DNA of 64,000 bases from Chloroflexi bacterium TSY (GTDB lineage Bacteria > Chloroflexota > Anaerolineae > Caldilineales > Caldilineaceae), in the NCBI GenBank assembly GCA_019217005.1, contig JAHBNG010000031.1, positions 62,001-126,000 on the forward strand, written 5' to 3'. The translations under genes and the position numbers were made by a program. This document shows positions 36,199-44,492 of this stretch, one piece after another. The notes under the pieces are model-generated. The model saw only the letters and a program-made list of their open reading frames with translations, did no database searches and was not told where the DNA came from. Positions within the stretch are counted from its first letter, which is position 1. Every line of letters begins with the position of its first letter.

Positions 36199-37692
36199 CT
36201 TTACTTTCTGGTAAAAGAAAAGAGATGAGGTGAGAAATGTGACAAAAAGCGGTTAGCAGTTCATCCTAAAGGTAGAGAACCCAAAAAGGAGGAAGGAATG
36301 CTAACCGCGCCAGAAATAACTATAGCAGTACTGATGAATGTATTGCAAGTAACGCCGATGGGAACAAACGTAAATGTAATGCGTCTGATGTGGGCAATGC
36401 GGAATGGGTCGTTTCTGAAAAGTCGAGGAGCAATCCATAGCGCATTGAAAGAAAGCGGGTTTGAAGATGAGGAGCTCCGGCGAAGCTGGTGGAGCTTTCG
36501 ATATGGATCATGGGATATCACAAGTCTGCTGGGGTCGTGGCAAGAAGAAGTGGAAAGGGAATGGGAGGCAAAAAAGTTAGAAGGGTACCGAGTGAAAAGC
36601 ATAGATATCACAGGGTTCTGGCGACCGAAGCTGCAAGGGAAAGTGAACCGACTCTATAACTCAACGGCTCGTCGGCATTGCCCGCGCTCATCTTTGGAGT
36701 GATGATAAGCTCGGGGAGATAGGCGGGAAGCGAGTGCCACTGCTCAAGGCAATCATGAGATGCACGGTTGGAACAAAGGAAAGTGAGTTTCGGAAAAGCT
36801 GCTGAAAGAGACGAAGAAATCACTGGAGTCAGACGAAGTGGCGGTGGTCGATGCCGGGTTTACAATCAGAGAAATGCTAGAAAGCGGCATAGACCGATTT
36901 GTCCTGCGGGAAGCGATTAACTGCACAGTGCGCCGCAATGAGTTCCCAAACGCAAAGAAAAAGGCAGACCACCTGAATATGGTGATATTGTGCGACCGCT
37001 CTCTCGCAGCTATAAGGGAAAGCGACTCGAGGCTACAACTCCGGACTCGTCTGGTCGCTTTCTCTATAGTGGTCGCCTGATTTGCTATCAAGCATGGCAC
37101 AATCTCGTCCCCAGAACAACCAAGGTGGATACAGCCAACCGTACCTACTCGATTTACGTCATTCAGGATCCGGCCTACAACACACCTTTGGTTTTGGCGA
37201 CCGTTATGACTTTGCAGCCTGAAACCATTTATCTTGTCTACCTGGAACGCTGGCCTGTTGAACATCCCCCCTTGGCTTCCAAGCAGATGATTGGCTTACA
37301 TCGTCAATTTGTTCATGCCGATGAGGCTTGTTTCCGCTTACCTGAACTGGGGCTGCTGGCTGGCAATCTTCTTTCCCATTTAGCCGCTTCTCTTCCTCCC
37401 ATACCGACTGGCTACTGGGATCGAGAGCCTCAATCCACTCCCGGCAGGCTGCGCCGTGTTCTCTCGAGTGCTCTTTTTCCAACTCCTGACCAACTCGACC
37501 CTGACTTTCGGAAAAAGGCCTCGGTTTCACACCATTTCCCTAAAGGCGTTCTCGCTCATCGCCGCCTCAATGCCGCTGCTTAAACTAGCCGAGCACTATT
37601 TTTACATTTTATCCCGTTTTTTCAGGGTGGATTCTTTTTTCCGCCCCTTTCGGTTTGCCCTTTGTCACTCAAGCCTTTACCAGAAAGTAAAG
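36199..37692 (+). mobile_element. IS4-type insertion sequence, copy 2
   Basis: A 1494-bp element with inverted ends CTTTACTTTCTGGTAAA / complement, flanked by a perfect 6-bp duplication ATGTAA (36193-36198 and 37693-37698). Nearly identical to copy 1 in the opposite orientation, so recombination between them could invert 31 kb. It separates pheT from a toxin-antitoxin pair and ends 20 bp before the antitoxin ATG. Confidence 0.94.
36298..37583 (+). pseudogene. IS4-family transposase, frameshifted (copy 2)
   Basis: Starts MLTAPEITIAVLMN at 36298. Frame breaks lie near 36674 (one base lost and two gained relative to copy 1), near 36800 and near 36955. The C-terminal part 36990-37583 keeps the IS4 YREK signature (YLERWPVEHPPLASK). 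Copy 2 has the intact version of the region where copy 1 carries a 5-bp duplication, so an intact transposase can be reconstructed by combining the two. Confidence 0.85.
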
Positions 37693-37712
37693 ATGTAATC
37701 TAGGAGGCTAAA

Positions 37713-38006
37713 ATGGACAAAATACAACAGTTTGTGCCAATTACTGAAATGCGTTTGCGCCATTCACAAGTACTAGAGCTGCTTGATAACGGTCCGGTCA
37801 TTCTTGCACAGCGGTCAAAACCGACGGCAGTGTTGGTGAATGTTGATATGTGGGACAATGTCGCTGAGTATATTGACGAGTTGGAAGCGACGATTGATGC
37901 ACTCATGGCAGAATTAAAGATTGCCCGCGGTGAGACAGAGACTTATATTCTGGCGGAAAATGAAATCGCAGAGTGGGCGGGCGAAGATGAAAAAATACCG
38001 ACTTGA
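37713..38006 (+). CDS. Phd/YefM-family antitoxin
   Basis: 97 residues. The N-terminal part (FVPITEMRLRHSQVLELL, GPVILAQRSKPTAVLVNVDMWD) has the Phd/YefM DNA-binding fold; the acidic tail should wrap the toxin. Excellent AGGAGG ribosome site. It overlaps the toxin gene by 20 bases. The IS lies immediately upstream, so the natural autoregulated promoter is probably lost or displaced. Confidence 0.85.
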   Translation: MDKIQQFVPITEMRLRHSQVLELLDNGPVILAQRSKPTAVLVNVDMWDNVAEYIDELEATIDALMAELKIARGETETYILAENEIAEWAGEDEKIPT

Positions 38007-38277
38007 TATTGGGCTTGTTAAACGGCAGATCGATCGATTGCCTGGCCACATGAAAAGTCGCGTCAAAAAAGAAACTGCGCAGTTGGCACAGCAGCCGCGT
38101 CCGGCTCATGCGAAAGAACTGCGACTGCTACCGAACACCTATCGTATTCGTTTGGACAACCATCGTATCGTCTATCGAATTGACGATGAGATCGTTCTTA
38201 TCATCGTATTAAAGGTCGGACGCAAGCGCGGACCAGATTTCTACCAGGATATCGGGAGTGTGTCCCAAAGTGTGTAA
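37987..38277 (+). CDS. ParE/RelE-family toxin
   Basis: 96 residues: [20 protein letters not shown] and [19 protein letters not shown] are typical of RelE/ParE toxins, which cleave mRNA on the ribosome or poison gyrase. The start at 37987 lies within the antitoxin gene. The last residues (SVSQSV) and the TAA come from the palindrome at 38256-38333, so the C-terminus has been altered by that element. Confidence 0.85.
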   Translation: MKKYRLDIGLVKRQIDRLPGHMKSRVKKETAQLAQQPRPAHAKELRLLPNTYRIRLDNHRIVYRIDDEIVLIIVLKVGRKRGPDFYQDIGSVSQSV

Positions 38278-38333
38278 ATGCAGCGGTTCTCTGACTGAGC
38301 AGTGTTTATTTACACGTTTTGTGGTATACACTC
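38256..38333. repeat. Type A palindrome (A3), upstream of trpB
   Basis: Left arm CCCAAAGTGTGTAAATG, right arm TTTACACGTTTTGTGGTATAC, centre TTCTCTGACTGAGCAG, identical in the centre to A4. It ends 26 bp before the trpB ATG and forms the 3' end of the toxin gene. Confidence 0.9.
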
Positions 38334-38359
38334 GGATATCAAACAGCAAAGGAACTCTC

Positions 38360-39610
38360 ATGACAACAACCACCCTTGATGCTCTCCCTAAAATCAACTA
38401 CCAATCCGTACCCGACGAAGATGGCCGTTTTGGCCCTTATGGCGGCAAATTTGTGCCAGAAACGTTAATGCCTGCCCTGGATGAGTTGGAAGCAGCCTAT
38501 CTTCAGGCGCGTAATGACGCAGAATTTATGGAGGAACTGGCCTATCTCCAACGCACCTATATCGGGCGCCCCACACCCATTACCCATGCCAAGCGGCTGA
38601 GCGAACGTTTGGGCGGTGCACAGATCTACCTCAAACGCGAAGATCTTTCTCATACCGGTGCGCACAAGATCAACAATGCGCTTGGGCAAGCGTTGCTCAT
38701 GAAGCGCAAAATGGGCAAAACACGCATTGTGGCCGAGACAGGTGCTGGTCAACATGGCGTGGCAACGGCGACGGTTGCGGCCTGGCTTGGCATTGAGTGT
38801 ATTGTCTATATGGGAACGGTGGATATGGCGCGTCAGGAGCCGAATGTTTTTCGGATGAGACTTTTGGGCACGGAGGTACGCGGCGTTGAGAGCGGTAGTA
38901 AGACGCTGAAAGATGCAATCAACGAAGCGATTCGGGACTGGGTGACCAATGTCGAGACGACTCACTATCTTCTCGGCAGCGTGCTGGGACCACATCCATA
39001 TCCCGCAATGGTGCGTGATTTCCAGAGCATCATCGGGTGTGAGGCAGTCTACCAAATGCGTGAGCACGAGGACGGTCCTGGTCGACTGCCCGATGTTCTG
39101 GTGGCTTGTGTTGGCGGTGGTAGCAATGCCATTGGTCTTTTTCATTCGTTTTTGGAATTTGAAGACGTGCGCATGATCGGTGTTGAGGCAGGTGGTCACG
39201 GCATCGAAAGCGGCGAACATGCATCTCGCTTCTGCGATCCCAAGCTGGGACGTGTCGGCATCTTGCAGGGCACAATGAGCTATGTGCTCCAGGATTATGA
39301 CGGTCAGATTGCGTTAACCCACAGCATCAGCGCCGGATTGGACTATGCTAGTGTTGGACCAGAACATGCATGGCTGCGCGATCTGGGTCGCGCTGAGTAT
39401 ACCTATTGCACCGATGAACAAACATTGGCAGGTTTGAAACTACTCTGCGAGTTAGAGGGAATTATTCCGGCGCTGGAAAGCGCACACGCCATTGGATATG
39501 TCATGGAGCTTGCACCCCAAATGAGCAAAGATGAAATCATTTTGGTCAACTTGAGTGGGCGCGGTGACAAGGATCTTGGGACGGTGATGGATCAATTGAA
39601 ATTGGGATAA
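38360..39610 (+). CDS. trpB: Tryptophan synthase beta subunit
   Basis: 416 residues, TrpB1 type. Condenses indole with serine using [18 protein letters not shown] at the start and [16 protein letters not shown] with the PLP Lys near residue 103, then [10 protein letters not shown] and VGGGSNAIG. The ATG at 38360 follows AAAGGAA; the longer frame from 38258 runs through the palindrome. Pairs with TrpA 268 bp downstream. The other trp genes are not in the window. Confidence 0.96.
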   Translation: MTTTTLDALPKINYQSVPDEDGRFGPYGGKFVPETLMPALDELEAAYLQARNDAEFMEELAYLQRTYIGRPTPITHAKRLSERLGGAQIYLKREDLSHTGAHKINNALGQALLMKRKMGKTRIVAETGAGQHGVATATVAAWLGIECIVYMGTVDMARQEPNVFRMRLLGTEVRGVESGSKTLKDAINEAIRDWVTNVETTHYLLGSVLGPHPYPAMVRDFQSIIGCEAVYQMREHEDGPGRLPDVLVACVGGGSNAIGLFHSFLEFEDVRMIGVEAGGHGIESGEHASRFCDPKLGRVGILQGTMSYVLQDYDGQIALTHSISAGLDYASVGPEHAWLRDLGRAEYTYCTDEQTLAGLKLLCELEGIIPALESAHAIGYVMELAPQMSKDEIILVNLSGRGDKDLGTVMDQLKLG

Positions 39611-39878
39611 TCAGTAGAGCGAAATCGTGTCATTCTTGAACGAAGTGAAGAATCTAATGATTGCGATCTACTGATAATTGAACACAAACAGTGAGTGACT
39701 CCCGTAAATAATTCGACATTTTTTGCGATTAAGTCCCTCTTCTCAATCGGACAGAACCGACCTTCCTGGAAGAGGGCGTGGATTGTCCCAAATACCCAAC
39801 AACCCTTGCTCACTTGATCGCAAAGGTGCTAGGAAAACATCGGAAAACTTAGTTAACATAGAATCAGGGGGAAACAAG

Positions 39879-40676
39879 ATGACTGGCGAAGAGAGAATTT
39901 CAGCCGTTTTCAAAGAATTAAACCGCTCTGGCAAAGCGGCCTTTATGCCTTACCATGCAATGGGATATCCAACTCGGGCAAAATCCCTGGAGGTCATTCA
40001 GACATTGGCGGCAGAGGGGGCGGATCTGTTCGAGATCGGCATTCCATTCAGCGACCCACTGGCTGATGGTCCAACAATTCAAGCAGCGACTTATACAGCG
40101 CTCATGCAAGGCACAACAACGACCGATTCGTTGGCAATGGTGCGCGAATTGCGTGAACGAGGTGTTGAGCAGCCTTTCTGCGCAATGGTCTACTACAATC
40201 CGATCTATGCATACGGCATTGAGCGCTTTGTTCAAGATGGGATGGAAGCAGGGATCGATGGCCTGATTGTTCCTGATTTACCCCCAGAAGAGGCGGAGGA
40301 GATTGAGACTGCCTGTCGCAAGGCAGGTCTGGCCACAAGCTATTTAGTGGCTCCGACTAGCACAGACGAGCGTATCAAACTGGTCACTGATCACTGCTCA
40401 GGCTTTGTGTACATCGTCAGCGTTGTAGGGATTACAGGTGCACGGCGCGAAGTGCCACCAACTCTGACAGGCTTTGTTGAACGCGTCCGTCGTCATACGG
40501 ATCTACCACTTGCCGTTGGATTTGGCATTGGGACGGGTGAGCAGGCCGCAACGGTGGCCGAAATTGCCGAAGGTGTCATCGTCGGTTCCGCGTTGGTCAA
40601 AGCTGCGGGGGAAGAAGGGCTAGAACCTGTACGTGCTTTGGGGGCAGAATTGGCGGCTGGAGCGCACAAGGGGTAG
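39879..40676 (+). CDS. trpA: Tryptophan synthase alpha subunit
   Basis: 265 residues. Cleaves indole-3-glycerol phosphate to indole for channelling to Trp[20 protein letters not shown] contains the catalytic Glu and Asp, and [13 protein letters not shown] the second catalytic Asp. [11 protein letters not shown] and [11 protein letters not shown] are phosphate-site motifs. The ATG at 39879 has AGGGGGA upstream. The 268-bp gap before it holds an imperfect hairpin CCCTCTTC/GAAGAGGG near 39730-39780. Confidence 0.95.
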   Translation: MTGEERISAVFKELNRSGKAAFMPYHAMGYPTRAKSLEVIQTLAAEGADLFEIGIPFSDPLADGPTIQAATYTALMQGTTTTDSLAMVRELRERGVEQPFCAMVYYNPIYAYGIERFVQDGMEAGIDGLIVPDLPPEEAEEIETACRKAGLATSYLVAPTSTDERIKLVTDHCSGFVYIVSVVGITGARREVPPTLTGFVERVRRHTDLPLAVGFGIGTGEQAATVAEIAEGVIVGSALVKAAGEEGLEPVRALGAELAAGAHKG

Positions 40677-40920
40677 CAATTTCATCACCACAATCTCTAG
40701 GTGGTATACCATACCGAATCAACCAGCTGTCTAATCAAGCAACTGAAAACCACACAATTCCTCGATAGACCACATCCTCTGATTAATGTAGTTTCGTTGT
40801 TCCACAGCAAGAGCCAAATGGTCCGCGTCGTTCATGCTTGTGTGCCCGACTTCGCGCGCAGCAATTGCACGAAAACCTCGTTCTAGCAGAGCATGCAGCT
40901 ATATCTTCGTCTATGTATTG

Positions 40921-40999
40921 GGTGGTATAGCACAAATTGTGTAAATTGCCGATCTCAGTCAGAGAGAAATCGAATTTATACACGATTTGGCATACCACC
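40921..40999. repeat. Type B palindrome (B2)
   Basis: Ends GGTGGTATAGCACAAATTGTGT and ACGATTTGGCATACCACC, centre GATCTCAGTCAGAGAG. It lies in the 574-bp gene-free gap 40677-41250 together with A4. It is not directly before a start codon. A lone GGTGGTATAC at 40700 may be a remnant end. Confidence 0.85.
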
Positions 41000-41146
41000 A
41001 TATATTGTCGGATGATCTATTTTTCGGAGCAGCCATATTGATATGATGAGCTGGAGAGACCAAGTTCCCCAAATCTACCACTATAGTAGTGACGGCTTCA
41101 GTAATCGATTACTTTCCGTACTTTTGGTAAGAGTCAATTGATTGGG

Positions 41147-41224
41147 GAGTGTATCCCAAAGTGTGTAAGTGCAGCGGTTCTCTGACTGAGCAGCGTTCAT
41201 TTACACATTTTGTAGTACACACTC
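41147..41224. repeat. Type A palindrome (A4), upstream of the sigma-BFN-ClpN gene
   Basis: Left arm CCCAAAGTGTGTAAGTG, right arm TTTACACATTTTGTAGTAC, centre identical to A3. It ends 26 bp before the ATG at 41251. Confidence 0.9.
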
Positions 41225-41250
41225 ATTGATAGAGATAGAAGAGATATGTA

Positions 41251-42834
41251 ATGTCAGAGGGGAAACAAACAGACGCAGAACTGGTCAGCGCAACGAAACT
41301 GGGTGATAAGCGTGCGTTTGGCGAACTGATTGAACGCCATCAAGCGATGGCGCTTCGGACTGCTCTGTTCAAGACTGGGAACGAAAGCGTTGCTGAGGAC
41401 TTGGTCCAAGAGGCTTTGCTTCAAGCCTATCTTTCGTTAAAGAATTTGCGCAATGAGAACCACTTCAAGAGCTGGTTTCGTGGCATTGTGCTCAATGTCT
41501 GCCGAAGTTTTCTGCGGGCGAAAAAGTTTCGTCCTCAGTCGCTTGATGCCATACTGGATGAAATCGAATCAGCCTCATCTGAATTCTGTTCCGTAGAGCC
41601 AGGACCAGATGAAATTATCCTTGATCGCGAGTCGAGTGCCCAACTTCTGACCCACATCGATTCGTTATCCACGGAGAATCGACTCGTCACTCTGCTCTAT
41701 TACTACGGACAACTGAGCGTTCAAGAAATTGCGCAACACCAAAATATGACGATTTCGGCCGTCAAAAATCGGCTCTATAAGTCGCGACAGCGGCTGCGAG
41801 AACAGCTGACACAGGTGAGTCAAGAACAGATTAAACGAGAGAGCGAACAAACAGATGAACCGACAATTGAAAGGACAAACAACATGATCAAGGTATCCGA
41901 TGTCCACATTATACGGACGGAAGCAACCGAAAATTATATTGTTTTTCTACTCGAACAAACAAAGCAGCGGGCGGTACCCATTTGGGTCGGAGGAAGCGAA
42001 GGTGTCCAAATCCGTATGCAGCTCACTGGAGCGACGCCCCATAGACCAAAGACATATCATTTTGTAGCAAATATTTTGCAGACACTGGACGCCACGCTCG
42101 AGGAAGTGCGGATAGAGAGTTTGACCGGGGCCACTTTTTATGCCATTGCCAAACTAAAAGGACAAAACGGTGTCCATGAGTTAGATGTGCGGCCGAGCGA
42201 TGCAATCACACTTGCCTTGTATACCGGCAGGCCGATCTTCATAGCGGATGATGTGATGGGACAAGCCGGCAAAGCACTACCCGAGACCTTTGATCCAACC
42301 GCTTGGCAGTCTAAAGAAGCCGAGCGCGTGGCGAATTTGGAAGAGATGTATGGACTCGTGCAAGAGTGGGAACAAGAATGGGAAGAACAAGCCAAGGAAG
42401 GAATGAATCGCTTTACAATACACGCGCGTCAAGCATTTGACCTGGCGAAGTCGGAAGCGAAGCGTCTACGACACAACTACCTTGGTACAGAACATCTCTT
42501 GCTGGGATTGGCTCAAGATACGGAAGGTGTAGCGGCCAAAGCGTTGCAAGAATCTGGTGTTAGCGCCAAAGAAGTGACCGAGGCTGTAGAAAAGACAATT
42601 GCACAAGGGCTGGAAGATGAATCCGTTGAACCCACCGTCGCACCAAGGGTCAAACATGTCATTGCCCTGGCGGCCGAAGAGAGACGAGTCATGGGACATC
42701 GCTACATCGGTACAGAGCACCTGTTGCTTGGGTTAATGCAAGAAGGCAAAGGCGCTGGTGTACAGGTTCTAATTTCTCTCAACCTCAATCTCAACCGAGT
42801 GCGTTCACGTATTCTAGAAGTTTTTGGTGGTTGA
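41251..42834 (+). CDS. ECF sigma factor fused to bifunctional-nuclease and ClpN domains
   Basis: 527 residues in one open frame. Residues about 10-195 form an ECF sigma factor: region 2 (AEDLVQEALLQAY, FKSWFRGIVLNVCRSFL) and region 4 (VQEIAQHQNMTISAVKNRLY). Residues 212-345 form a BFN/DUF151 domain (IKVSDVHIIRTEA, VPIWVGGSEG, LDVRPSDAITLAL). Residues 385-527 form a double Clp N-terminal domain (NYLGTEHLLLGLAQ, RYIGTEHLLLGLMQ). Internal ATGs at 41884 and 42403 have AAAGGA- and GGAAGGA-like sites, so shorter products are possible. Convergent with a ClpN-S2P gene. Confidence 0.85.
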   Translation: MSEGKQTDAELVSATKLGDKRAFGELIERHQAMALRTALFKTGNESVAEDLVQEALLQAYLSLKNLRNENHFKSWFRGIVLNVCRSFLRAKKFRPQSLDAILDEIESASSEFCSVEPGPDEIILDRESSAQLLTHIDSLSTENRLVTLLYYYGQLSVQEIAQHQNMTISAVKNRLYKSRQRLREQLTQVSQEQIKRESEQTDEPTIERTNNMIKVSDVHIIRTEATENYIVFLLEQTKQRAVPIWVGGSEGVQIRMQLTGATPHRPKTYHFVANILQTLDATLEEVRIESLTGATFYAIAKLKGQNGVHELDVRPSDAITLALYTGRPIFIADDVMGQAGKALPETFDPTAWQSKEAERVANLEEMYGLVQEWEQEWEEQAKEGMNRFTIHARQAFDLAKSEAKRLRHNYLGTEHLLLGLAQDTEGVAAKALQESGVSAKEVTEAVEKTIAQGLEDESVEPTVAPRVKHVIALAAEERRVMGHRYIGTEHLLLGLMQEGKGAGVQVLISLNLNLNRVRSRILEVFGG

Positions 42835-42910
42835 CTGGAACGAAGCGAGGGGAAGTGGCAAGTTACGCATCACTTGTCACCCATCTCTCTGCTGGGTGCA
42901 TTGATATCCC

Positions 42911-44167
42911 TTATCTCAAAAGCTCCCAAAAGCGAAATTGCGCAAATCCATAACCAGCTAAACCTGGGTCTACTTGAAATAGTTCCAATGTGCGAACAAT
43001 ACTATCCCAAAACACAACCCGGATTGGTGAATCGATGAAAAAGAGAAAGAAGATCAAGAAGAAGGTCAGTCCACCCAAAGATTGGAGCGTATTGCGCACA
43101 TTATCCGGCATAAATGGGGCTAAAATATTAAACCCATCCAATCCGGGAATAGGAATCAGGTTGATAATGATGGCAGTAATTTGGAGCAGAATCAGTAGAG
43201 CCACACCGCTCCAAAATTCAAGGTGCTGGAATTGTTCGGGCTGCGAGAGACCAATAAAGAAGGGAATCGATAGCAACAAGCAGAAGATGAGATTGGCGAG
43301 TGGTCCCGCAGCAGAGACAAAGCTCATCATGCGTTCGCTGCGGATTGCACTACGGTCTATGTAAACAGCGCCGCCCGGTAAACCGATTCCTCCCATAATG
43401 AGGAAAAGCAAGGGCATGGCGATACTCAACAAGCCATGGGTATATTTCAACGGGTTGAGGGTCAAATAGCCCTTATCAACTACGCTGTGATCTCCTGCAT
43501 AGTAAGCAACCGCAGCATGACCAAATTCGTGCAGCGCTAAGGAGATCACCCAACCGCCCGTGACAAAGATAAAGACAGCAAAGGGGCTGGCAAACGTAGG
43601 TGAATAGCTGGCGTAACCAGCTAACGCAGTCAACAAAACAATTGCGATAAAGACCGGACTGATGGAGAAAGGGTTCCGTGTGACAATACCTCCTGAACTC
43701 GAACCGGAACGCTCTCTGCTTTCACCAGCATATTCACGTACAGCTTGTACATGGACATTGTATTGGGACAAGAGTTGTTGAGCATATCCTTTTGTCTGAT
43801 TCAAAATCCCCACGAGAAGATGTCGCGTTGTAACACCGAAGACCTGGTCTCCTGCCGCCTCGATTAACGCCTCGTCAACCACTGCCCGCGCCGAACTGGC
43901 CATGTATGACCAAGCCTCTTCGTCCTCTGACGATTTGGGGCCACTCATCCACTCGGGACTGTCTTGGCCCAGTTGATTTTGAAACTCCTTTAGATTTACC
44001 CCTATTTTCGCCAATACCTGCCGGGCATCACAGCGTTTTAGCTCCAGCATTGCATAGAGAAAGTGCTCGGGTACGACTTGGCGACTCTCATCTGATTCAT
44101 GTAGCTTGCGGGCGCGTGTGACAATATGGAGGGCTTCTGCCGTGAAACGTGCATAGATATCGGGCAT
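42911..44167 (-). CDS. ClpN-fused site-2-protease-like M50 metalloprotease
   Basis: 418 residues. The N-terminal 150 carry two Clp-N-type repeats (VPEHFLYAMLELKR, TTRHLLVGILNQTK). Membrane segments start at about residue 170, with zinc motif HEFGHA and the third ligand motif NLIPIPGLDG, as in site-2 proteases that cut within the membrane. GLPGGAVYIDRS and SAAGPLANLIF fit the family. Start ATG follows GAGG. It is convergent with the sigma-BFN-ClpN gene 76 bp away. Likely role is regulated intramembrane proteolysis; the ClpN part would be cytosolic. Confidence 0.85.
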   Translation of the reverse strand: MPDIYARFTAEALHIVTRARKLHESDESRQVVPEHFLYAMLELKRCDARQVLAKIGVNLKEFQNQLGQDSPEWMSGPKSSEDEEAWSYMASSARAVVDEALIEAAGDQVFGVTTRHLLVGILNQTKGYAQQLLSQYNVHVQAVREYAGESRERSGSSSGGIVTRNPFSISPVFIAIVLLTALAGYASYSPTFASPFAVFIFVTGGWVISLALHEFGHAAVAYYAGDHSVVDKGYLTLNPLKYTHGLLSIAMPLLFLIMGGIGLPGGAVYIDRSAIRSERMMSFVSAAGPLANLIFCLLLSIPFFIGLSQPEQFQHLEFWSGVALLILLQITAIIINLIPIPGLDGFNILAPFMPDNVRNTLQSLGGLTFFLIFFLFFIDSPIRVVFWDSIVRTLELFQVDPGLAGYGFAQFRFWELLR

Positions 44168-44372
44168 TCTGGAACCTCAGCTTCTATATGGATTTTGCAA
44201 ATAAAAAGGTTTTCAAATTAGAAAGATCAATTCTTCCGATTTTACCACTATAATCGTTATGGTGTCATTTATCGATTGCATTTGGGTTCATGTAACCACA
44301 AGATGCACCCCATTTCTGGGAATCAGCGGGAGAATCTCACCCTGAAAATCAGGAAGTTGTGCTCTTTGATCA

Positions 44373-44400
44373 TTGACATTTGGCCGCATTATGTTACTAT
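44373..44400 (+). promoter_or_regulatory. Sigma-70 promoter of the sugar ABC operon
   Basis: TTGACA (44373-44378), 16 bp, TACTAT (44395-44400), about 90 bp before the binding-protein ATG. The rest of 44168-44492 has no gene. Confidence 0.6.
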
Positions 44401-44492
44401 TCCTCAAGAACACTCCTCTTCCCCCATTGATCCATCGTCTACTACAAATGTAAATCGTTGTCTGGTTTTGTCGAATAAAGGAGAAACAGCTC

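Noticed and set aside
9804..41224. The ~75-bp palindromes as CRISPR repeats
   Set aside because: They are dispersed singly, not in arrays with spacers, and no cas gene is present.
43906..44121. Assorted long frames opposite real genes, such as those antisense to the S2P and ABC exporter genes
   Set aside because: They are shadows of GC-biased coding sequence on the other strand, with no motifs or ribosome sites.
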